This document shows positions 7,369 to 12,542 of a stretch of DNA of 12,542 nucleotides, piece by piece. Positions within the stretch are counted from its first letter, which is position 1; the number at the start of each line of letters is the position of its first letter. Made by a program: the position numbers and the translations under genes. The notes beneath the pieces are model-generated. The model had not been told where the DNA came from and did not search any database. It saw only the letters and a list, made by a program, of their open reading frames with translations. Origin of the DNA: an uncultured Bacteroidales bacterium (GTDB lineage: Bacteria; Bacteroidota; Bacteroidia; Bacteroidales; P3). The stretch is taken from contig CALGGY010000160.1 of NCBI GenBank assembly GCA_937915785.1, positions 1 to 12,542 on the forward strand, in the 5' to 3' direction.

Positions 7369-8471
7369 TTCCATTTCTTTCTTTAAAAGACATAACGGCC
7401 AAATATGCCGAGGAGATACACCAAGCCGTGCGGCGTGTGGTGGACAGCGGCTGGTACCTGCAGGGTGCTGAAAACGAACGGTTTGAACGGCATTATTCCG
7501 AATTCATCGGCACACAGTACTGCATTGGCTGTGCCAATGGGCTGGATGCCCTGATTTGGATTTATCGAGCTTATATCGAGCTTGGAATAATGCAGCCCGG
7601 CGACGAGGTGATAGTCCCCGCCAACACCTACATTGCCTCTGTGTTGGCCATTACCGAAAACGGGTTGAAAGCGGTACTTGTAGAACCCAATCCCGAAACC
7701 CTCGAACTCGACGACACCAAAATAGAGCGGGCAATAACTTCGCGTACCAAGTCGATACTTTTGGTGCACCTGTACGGACGCTGCGCATATACTGAAAAGA
7801 TTGGGGAGATTTGCAAAAAATACAACCTGCACCTTGTTGAGGACAACGCCCAAGCACATGGCTGCTCTTTTAACGGCACACGGACCGGCTCAATAGGCGA
7901 AGCCGCCGGCCACAGTTTTTACCCGGGCAAAAACCTCGGTGCCTTGGGCGACGGCGGTGCCGTAACCACCAACAACAAAGAGCTTGCAGATTGTATCCGA
8001 GCGTTGGCCAACTACGGCAGCCAAAAGAAATATGTGTTCCAATACTGCGGTCGCAACAGCAGGCTTGACGAGCTACAGGCTGCGGTGCTGGATGTGAAAC
8101 TCCGCCATCTCGACGAGGACAACCGACAGCGACAGGCTGTAGCCGCCTATTATTATGACAACATCACCAACCCGTTGATAAAATTGCCAACCCGTCTGCC
8201 CGACCAAAACAACGTTTATCACCTGTTTCCGGTGTTGTGCGGGAGTCGCGACCTGTTGCAGCAATATCTTAAAGACAACGGCGTGCAGACCTTGATACAT
8301 TATCCCATACCGCCCCACCTTCAGGAGTGTTATAAGGGAGTTTGGCAAGTATTGTCGTTGCCCATAACCGAACGTCTGGCCTGGCAGGAGCTTAGTCTGC
8401 CAATTTCGCAGGTGATGAGCAGTGAGGATGTGGAAAAAGTGGTGGAAGTTTTGAACGGATTTAAGATTTGA
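7365..8471 (+). CDS. fdtB: DegT/DnrJ/EryC1/StrS-family PLP aminotransferase (FdtB/QdtB-like)
   Basis: A 368-residue sugar aminotransferase, expected to add an amino group at C3 of a dTDP-3-keto-6-deoxyhexose using glutamate and PLP. Visible family features: F-L-S-L-K-D at the N-terminus, S-G-W-Y-L-Q-G at 28-34, C-A-N-G-L-D-A in the PLP phosphate region, E159-D160 with Q163-A-H-G where the Asp pairs with the pyridine nitrogen, and S-F-Y-P-G-K189-N-L-G with the Schiff-base lysine, then G-D-G-G-A. R-N-S-R-L-D-E-L-Q-A-A follows as usual. Length is normal for the family. ATG at 7365 overlaps the stop of the FdtA-like gene by 4 bases (ATGA), which supports a paired role: ketoisomerase then transaminase. 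The product would be dTDP-Fuc3N or dTDP-Qui3N; sequence alone does not decide. No N-acyltransferase gene follows. Confidence 0.93.
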   Translation: MIPFLSLKDITAKYAEEIHQAVRRVVDSGWYLQGAENERFERHYSEFIGTQYCIGCANGLDALIWIYRAYIELGIMQPGDEVIVPANTYIASVLAITENGLKAVLVEPNPETLELDDTKIERAITSRTKSILLVHLYGRCAYTEKIGEICKKYNLHLVEDNAQAHGCSFNGTRTGSIGEAAGHSFYPGKNLGALGDGGAVTTNNKELADCIRALANYGSQKKYVFQYCGRNSRLDELQAAVLDVKLRHLDEDNRQRQAVAAYYYDNITNPLIKLPTRLPDQNNVYHLFPVLCGSRDLLQQYLKDNGVQTLIHYPIPPHLQECYKGVWQVLSLPITERLAWQELSLPISQVMSSEDVEKVVEVLNGFKI

Positions 8472-8476
8472 AAAAA

Positions 8477-9958
8477 ATGCTGAAAGTATCTAAAAGAGAC
8501 ATACGCCAAGGCTACAAAGGCATAAAATATCTGGCAAAAAAGGCTTTCGAAAAAGGCGATTACGAAAAGAGCCTCGAATATATATCCCATTGTGCCACAG
8601 TGGCTCAGCAGTTCAATTTCATATATTCCGACCATGAGCTGGAGCAATTGCTGAAAAAGATTGGAGAAAAGACAATAGACAAGCAGCCGGACAATTATGA
8701 ACCTACCCCGAACAGGGTGGTTTTTTACGACGATTTCTGCGTCTCCTATGTCCTTGCCATACAATATCTCGACGCTTTGGTGGATGCCGGCAATGAAATA
8801 CTGTATGTTATATATGAAAAACGTAGGGATTTCGAAACAATTTTGGGCAGGCTAAAAAATTATCCTAACCTGAAGATTGTTGTAGTAAAATCTGAAGGTT
8901 GCAGGACTAAAGTTATAGAAAATCTTTATAATGAGATAGTCGGGTACAATCCGCAACAGTTTTTTTTGCATATCGAGGCAAATTCTTTAATTGTACCGGC
9001 GTTGTATATGTTGCCAAAAACAATAAAAAGATATATAATAAATCTGGCCGACCAAACTTTCTGGCTTGGTGCCGGTGCCGTTGATTATGTTCTTGAATTC
9101 AGGCAGTTCGGCGTTTCGGTGTCGCAACAGCGGCGTGGCATAAAACCCGAGCAGCAGTTGTTGGTGCCTTTTTATCCCGTTGTTGACGGCAATGCCTTTC
9201 ATGGTTTTCCCGAAGGTCTGACGCGTGATGGAAAAGTGCTGGTTTTTTCCGGCAGCGACGTGTACAAGGTGTTGGACGAAAGGCGGATGTACTGGCATCT
9301 GGTGAAACGCCTGCTCGACTCGTTTCCCGATGTGGTGTTCTGGTTTGCCACAAAAATGGGCGACAATGCAAATGTTTTCATGGAGAAATTCATAAAAGAT
9401 AATCACTACGAAGGGCGTTTTTTCTACACCGCTTTCCGGAAGGACATCAACGAGGTGTTGGCCCATGTGGATATTTTCATGGGAACATGTCCGGTGTGCG
9501 GGTCGCTGATGAGCCAGCTTGCAGCGCGCAACGCCACACCAATTTTGCAATACTACTACCCTGGCACCCCCGACGACGAAACCGAGCAGGCCATTTGTGT
9601 GAACGATGAATTCCAGATTTCTTTCGATAGCGAGGATGCCTTCATGGCCGAGGCCGAAAAACTGATATACGATGCCGACTACCGCAAAAAACAAGGCGAA
9701 CGCCTGAAAAAGGCCATGGTTTCCCCGGAGCAGTTCAACGCTATGGTTAAAACTGCAATAGAGACAAACAAAACCCCATTGCCGTTGAAACCATTCGATG
9801 TGGATTACACTGTGCTTGACGACCGCTGGTTTGAGCTGGAAAAACTTGGGCATGTGAATATAATGCCATTTATTTGCGGGTTGTTAGGAAAAAAGACGTG
9901 CTTAAAATATGCCCCAACATTATTGATGAAGAAAATAATGAAGAAATTTCAAATATAA
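8477..9958 (+). CDS. Probable GT-B-fold glycosyltransferase with helical N-terminus
   Basis: A 493-residue protein that I read as a GT-B-type glycosyltransferase, with no sure family. Residues 1-70 are rich in Lys, Tyr and Leu and look helical, with an A-F-E-K-G-D-Y-E-K-S-L-E-Y pattern like one TPR unit. A first Rossmann-like part (R-V-V-F-Y-D-D-F, then repeated hydrophobic strands) is followed by a second: V-L-V-F-S-G-S-D, V-V-F-W-F-A-T-K, F-F-Y-T-A-F, and D-I-F-M-G-T-C338-P-V-C341-G-S-L, the position where GT-B enzymes bind the donor nucleotide. The CPVC pair is unusual there. It starts at ATG 8477; a TTG at 8468 would overlap the previous stop by 4 bases and add three residues. It follows the aminotransferase directly and is the last gene before an AT-rich spacer, so it probably ends the transcription unit. 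Acceptor and donor are unknown. Confidence 0.7.
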   Translation: MLKVSKRDIRQGYKGIKYLAKKAFEKGDYEKSLEYISHCATVAQQFNFIYSDHELEQLLKKIGEKTIDKQPDNYEPTPNRVVFYDDFCVSYVLAIQYLDALVDAGNEILYVIYEKRRDFETILGRLKNYPNLKIVVVKSEGCRTKVIENLYNEIVGYNPQQFFLHIEANSLIVPALYMLPKTIKRYIINLADQTFWLGAGAVDYVLEFRQFGVSVSQQRRGIKPEQQLLVPFYPVVDGNAFHGFPEGLTRDGKVLVFSGSDVYKVLDERRMYWHLVKRLLDSFPDVVFWFATKMGDNANVFMEKFIKDNHYEGRFFYTAFRKDINEVLAHVDIFMGTCPVCGSLMSQLAARNATPILQYYYPGTPDDETEQAICVNDEFQISFDSEDAFMAEAEKLIYDADYRKKQGERLKKAMVSPEQFNAMVKTAIETNKTPLPLKPFDVDYTVLDDRWFELEKLGHVNIMPFICGLLGKKTCLKYAPTLLMKKIMKKFQI

Positions 9959-10062
9959 AATTGTGTAATGGCTTTTGTATCAATGACCATTGTCATGCAT
10001 AATCGATAGTGTATATTCCAATATTATGAACGTTTTTAAGCGATTGCGAAATAAAAAAAATT

Positions 10063-10107
10063 TAAAGCCTATATTTTTTTTGAGAGATGGCTTTATGAAT
10101 TTTTTTT
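10063..10107 (+). terminator. Weak candidate intrinsic terminator after the sugar operon
   Basis: In the AT-rich spacer 9959-10134 a 7-base inverted repeat (taaagcc at 10063-10069, ggcttta at 10089-10095) with a 19-base loop is followed four bases later by a run of eight T. An A-run upstream would give the mirror arrangement for the - strand, so it could work in both directions between the convergent + strand operon and the - strand transposase relic. The stem is short and AT-rich, so this is tentative. I see no gene in this spacer. Confidence 0.25.
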
Positions 10108-10120
10108 GTTTGTTTGAAGT

Positions 10121-10520
10121 TATAGTAAACGACATTAAAATTTTCTCATAAATGAACACAGCAACCTTAACTGATGATTTGGTTGCGCCCATCTAGCGAA
10201 AGCTGTGTCAACGGTGACCTCCAACTCAGCTCTGTTCTTGAAAAAGACATTATGCGTGTTTTCGAGCCTTGTAATTCGCCACACCTGCTCTATCGGGTTC
10301 GGATCGGGGAGTATGGCGGGAGCTTGACAAATATCACCTTTTCATTTATGTCATCGTATTGCCCGTCGGCATTTTCCCCTATGATTCTTATAGCCTTTTT
10401 GTGCCAAGGGGCGTTGTCCATTATCATGGCAAACTTTTTCCCGTCGCTTATCGGGTTTGCTTTCAAAAATTCACGGATGCCATCTATAGTTGTTCCATAA
10501 GTGAAACGAACTGGTTTTGC
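10121..10520 (-). mobile_element. IS630-family insertion sequence remnant
   Basis: A stretch of about 400 bases comes from the end of an IS630-type element, read on the - strand. It keeps the C-terminal third of the transposase (see the pseudogene entry) and probably one end of the element, because IS630 transposase genes usually stop close to the terminal repeat; a TA-containing end near 10121-10130 is plausible but cannot be proven without the other end. The N-terminal part of the transposase and the opposite terminal repeat are absent; in their place the sequence runs straight into a TupA-like gene fragment at about 10510-10522. This looks like a deletion scar. Confidence 0.7.
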
Positions 10521-10522
10521 GG
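10135..10522 (-). pseudogene. IS630-family DDE transposase, C-terminal fragment with frameshift
   Basis: Reading the - strand from about 10520 downward gives R-F-T-Y-G-T-T, then M-D-N-A-P-W-H (second catalytic Asp at 10416-10418) and V-K-L-P-P-Y-S-P, all typical of IS630 transposases. After S-P the frame ends in a TAG at 10292-10290. One frame over, D-P-N-P-I-E-Q-V-W continues with the third catalytic residue Glu at 10290-10288, and the reading runs on to a TAA at 10137-10135. A single missing base near 10305 explains both. The first catalytic Asp and the DNA-binding N-terminus are missing, so no active enzyme can be made. IS630 elements are known to move by cut-and-paste into TA sites. The upstream M-S-I-S-F of the open frame is only antisense of the neighbouring pseudogene. 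Confidence 0.85.
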
Positions 10523-11073
10523 GTAATGTTATTTGTAGGGACAAAAAAGATATTGACATAAAAAAAGCGTCATGGAAGTTGGATTATTGCTTGAAAAGGA
10601 ATTATTATCATTGGGTCGACAAGCAGTGGGCCTACAAGGACATTCCGCCACGCATAATTTTGGAGCCTCTGCTGCAGAATTCCGACGGTTCGCCGTTTGT
10701 AGATTATAAGTTTTTTTGCTATGGTGGCAAACTCAGGTATTTTATGTATTCGTTGGGCGAGGCCGAGCATCAGGTGCGTAATGTGAAGCTCGACCCGCAG
10801 AAAAACATCATCGACCAATATTTCAGAAAAAACATACAGATTCCGCCCGAAGACATAAAATTGCCCGACAACATAGACGAAATGATTGCTATTGCCGAAG
10901 ATTAGGGGAAGAAATTTCCATGCCTCCGGCTTGACATGTTCAATGTTTATGGACATATTTATATAAGGGAGTTCACTTTCTATCCCAACGGCGGATTTAT
11001 CAACATCTATTCCGAGGAATACTCGCAAAAATTGGCCGACATGATAGACATCAATTCCTTGAAAAAGAAATGA
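10516..11073 (+). pseudogene. TupA-like ATP-grasp protein, truncated 5' end and in-frame TAG
   Basis: The + strand frame contains G-N-V-I-C-R-D-K, then W-A-Y-K-D-I-P-P-R-I-I-L-E, D-Y-K-F-F-C-Y-G-G-K and D-N-I-D-E-M-I-A-I-A-E-D, the signature of the TupA-like ATP-grasp family found in polysaccharide loci. A TAG at 10903-10905 interrupts it, but the same frame goes on for 55 codons with K-F-P-C-L-R-L-D-M-F and I-R-E-F-T-F-Y-P-N-G-G, the conserved metal-binding end of the family, to a TGA at 11071-11073. The TAG probably arose from a Leu TTG. The N-terminal part is missing: a TAA lies at 10498-10500 in frame and the sequence upstream is transposase. TAG serves as a real stop at 2167-2169 in this window, so recoding is unlikely. 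The gene once overlapped the HAD gene by 4 bases (ATGA). Confidence 0.85.
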
Positions 11074-11184
11074 GGTTCGATTATGTAGCACTGGATTTGG
11101 ACGGCACCATGCTCGACGACGAAAAAAAAGTGCCGGCGGATAATATAAAAGCCATATTACAGCTCTACACAAAGGGAGTGTTTT
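11070..11184 (+). pseudogene. HAD-superfamily (Cof-type) hydrolase, N-terminal fragment
   Basis: ATG at 11070 overlaps the TGA of the TupA-like pseudogene and starts M-R-F-D-Y-V-A-L-D9-L-D11-G-T-M-L-D, the first HAD motif with its nucleophile Asp and acid/base Asp. The similarity runs to about residue 38 (Y-T-K-G-V), where intact family members continue into a strand followed by A-T-G-R. Here the frame instead passes into the start of the next gene and ends shortly after at an unrelated stop (about 11240). Over 80% of a normal ~260-residue HAD protein is absent, so it cannot work. The break coincides with a change from GC-moderate to AT-rich sequence and with a T6-G6 tract at 11181-11192, marking a recombination joint. 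Confidence 0.75.
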
Positions 11185-11199
11185 TTGGGGGGATATTGT

Positions 11200-12453
11200 A
11201 TGAAAAAAATTCTATTTGTATTGCCATTTAAACCATATCCATTATCACATGGAGGAGCACAGGCTATATATAATGGCATAAATGTAGTTAAAGATTCATA
11301 TCAGGTGTATATTACATATGTTAAGGAGGAGATTCAAGATGATGGAAATGATCTTTTAAAAGCGTTTTCAAATAATGTAGAATTATACCCTTTTTTTATA
11401 CCAATACAAAAAAAAAATAAGAAAAAAACTATAAAAGAAAAAATAATAAATAAAGTGTACATTTTGCTAAAAAAAATTTTGCGGTATAAAGAGCAAAATG
11501 ACACTATAACGCTTAGTAGCTTTGATTATAAAAAAAAGATTGATGATGATTTTTTTCAAATTGATTCAAATTATGTTCAACATATTAATAATATTATAGA
11601 AGACAAACACATAGATATTGTACAATGTGAAATGTTGGAAACGGTAGCAATTAGCCTGATGCTTCCCAAAAAAGTGAAAAAAGTGTTTGTTCATCATGAG
11701 ATAGGTTGGGTTGTTAAGGAGTTGCTAATCAAGGAACGACAATTTGAACAAAAATTTTATTTAAAATACAGCAAACTTATTGAAGTAGCTTTACTAAACA
11801 ATTTTGACTGTGTAATTACATTGTCATCTACGGACAAGGAAAAATTGAAAAGTGCTGGAGTTAACGTTCCTATAAAAACATCTTTTGCTGTTGTTAACAC
11901 AGAATGCGAACGATTATTACCCATAAACGAATATAATATTTTGTCGTTTATAGGTCCAGAGATAAACCCTCCTAATGTTCAGGGAATAAAATGGTTCGTT
12001 AAAGATATCTGGCCATACTTAAAAGATAAAGACAAATCATACAAGTTACAAATTATTGGTAATTGGTCGCAATATGGGATAAATGAAATTTTAGACGGTG
12101 TTGATGATGTACATTTTTTGGGTTATGTTGATGATTTATCAAAGGTTTTAAAGAACTCAATAATGATTGTTCCTATAAAAGCTGGAAGTGGTATTCGAAT
12201 GAAGATATTAGAATCTTCGATTTTGGGAATTCCTTGTGTAACCACTACGGTGGGTGTTGAAGGTATTCCGTTTGAAAACGGTGTGCATTGTATGATAGCT
12301 GATGACCCTAAAGAATTTGCCAAGTCTATTCTTTTGCTAAAAAAACAAGAGTTAAGAGAAAAAATTAGAACAAATGCTAACAGTTTAGTTAAAGAATATT
12401 ATTCAATTGATGCATTTAAAAAAAACAGATTAGATGTTTATAAGATGCTATAA
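11200..12453 (+). CDS. Family 4 glycosyltransferase (GT-B fold), low GC
   Basis: A 417-residue GT4-type enzyme that transfers a sugar from a nucleotide donor with retention of configuration. The N-terminus K-K-I-L-F-V-L-P-F-K-P-Y-P-L-S-H-G-G-A has the Gly-rich loop typical of GT4. A V-H-H-E stretch follows in the middle, then F-I-G-P, V-H-F-L-G-Y-V-D-D, and the donor-binding G329-S-G-I-R-M-K-I-L-E338-S-S-x-x-G-I-P-C-V, with Glu338 in the usual EX7E region. ATG at 11200 is chosen, because the in-frame TTG at 11185 lies in the joint sequence. A run of ten A at 11408-11417 sits inside the gene and could slip. Composition is very AT-rich, unlike the genes just upstream, so it came in separately. 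It has no visible promoter of its own and starts about 16 bases after the HAD fragment breaks off. Substrates are unknown. Confidence 0.92.
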   Translation: MKKILFVLPFKPYPLSHGGAQAIYNGINVVKDSYQVYITYVKEEIQDDGNDLLKAFSNNVELYPFFIPIQKKNKKKTIKEKIINKVYILLKKILRYKEQNDTITLSSFDYKKKIDDDFFQIDSNYVQHINNIIEDKHIDIVQCEMLETVAISLMLPKKVKKVFVHHEIGWVVKELLIKERQFEQKFYLKYSKLIEVALLNNFDCVITLSSTDKEKLKSAGVNVPIKTSFAVVNTECERLLPINEYNILSFIGPEINPPNVQGIKWFVKDIWPYLKDKDKSYKLQIIGNWSQYGINEILDGVDDVHFLGYVDDLSKVLKNSIMIVPIKAGSGIRMKILESSILGIPCVTTTVGVEGIPFENGVHCMIADDPKEFAKSILLLKKQELREKIRTNANSLVKEYYSIDAFKKNRLDVYKML

Positions 12454-12472
12454 CCAACCTTGTAATTATTTA

Positions 12473-12542
12473 GTGAGTTTTAAAATAGTATATACTCTAA
12501 CCTGTGCACCGGACAAGCACTACATAGAGCAGGCGTTGATGG
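12473..12542 (+). CDS. Start of a further gene, possibly a glycosyltransferase (3' cut by window edge)
   Basis: After a 19-base gap, a GTG at 12473 opens a frame to the window end that reads M-S-F-K-I-V-Y-T-L-T-C-A-P-D-K-H-Y-I-E-Q. The K-I-V-Y-T-L-T strand followed by D-x-x-Y-I-E-Q-A-L resembles the first strand and helix of small glycosyltransferases seen in Bacteroidales polysaccharide loci. GC content rises again here. Only 23 codons are visible, so the family and even the start codon are uncertain. Confidence 0.45.
   Translation, partial: MSFKIVYTLTCAPDKHYIEQALM

Noticed and set aside
8987..9853. 288-codon open frame on the - strand within the GT-B-like gene
   Set aside because: The composition is His/Val-rich as in antisense frames, there is no motif, and the + strand frame fits a glycosyltransferase.
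9980..10192. 70-codon open frame on the - strand in the AT-rich spacer
   Set aside because: It is a low-complexity Lys/Phe/Ile-rich frame that overlaps the end of the transposase relic in another frame; no support for a gene.
10501..10905. Complete small 134-residue gene starting at the GTG at 10501
   Set aside because: The first codons lie in the transposase remnant and the TupA-like similarity begins only near 10522 and continues past the TAG, so this is the inner part of a broken gene.
1..12542. tRNA, rRNA or CRISPR arrays
   Set aside because: No cloverleaf-like segment, no rRNA-like block and no regularly spaced direct repeats were noticed on reading through.

Overview
The window looks like part of a cell-surface polysaccharide (O-antigen or capsule type) biosynthesis locus from a bacterium of the order Bacteroidales (Bacteroides/Prevotella-like). 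This rests on weak or absent Shine-Dalgarno sequences, an AAA-ATPase-like/PD-(D/E)XK gene of a kind abundant in that order, and the glycosyltransferase, FdtA/FdtB and TupA-like gene content. All recognised genes except the transposase relic lie on the + strand, and several overlap by 4 to 8 bases, as in an operon.

Layout. Positions 1-1186 hold the 3' part of an AAA-ATPase-like protein with a C-terminal nuclease-type domain, which is probably not part of the sugar pathway. Then come two family-2 glycosyltransferases of moderate GC (1192-3148) and a low-GC family-2 glycosyltransferase (3215-4180). An ABC-transporter ATPase of the Wzt type (4349-5602) follows, then another low-GC family-2 glycosyltransferase (5612-6493). 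Next is a nucleotide-sugar module at 6490-8471: a tandem-duplicated FdtA-like 3,4-ketoisomerase and a DegT/StrS-type (FdtB/QdtB-like) aminotransferase, followed by a large GT-B-like glycosyltransferase (8477-9958). From about 10121 to 11185 lies a gene graveyard: a frameshifted C-terminal fragment of an IS630-type transposase on the - strand, a TupA-like ATP-grasp pseudogene that lacks its N-terminus and carries an in-frame TAG, and the first ~38 codons of a HAD hydrolase. A low-GC family-4 glycosyltransferase (11200-12453) starts just after the HAD fragment. The first 23 codons of a further gene are seen at the right edge.

How the genes fit together (inference). FdtA-like plus FdtB-like enzymes would convert a dTDP-4-keto-6-deoxyhexose to a dTDP-3-amino-3,6-dideoxyhexose (Fuc3N or Qui3N type). 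The six glycosyltransferases would build a repeat unit or chain, and the Wzt-like ATPase would power its export. The partner permease (Wzm), the dTDP-sugar supply genes (rmlA/rmlB) and the usual N-acyltransferase are not in the window.

The most interesting points are (i) an FdtA tandem fusion whose first half has lost the catalytic H-A-H residues while the second half keeps them; (ii) a GC break inside the Wzt gene, where the ATPase half is GC-moderate and the cargo-binding half is AT-rich like the next glycosyltransferase, ending abruptly at the fdtA-like start codon, which suggests exchange of a specificity cassette; and (iii) the layered IS/TupA/HAD scar between two compositionally different segments.
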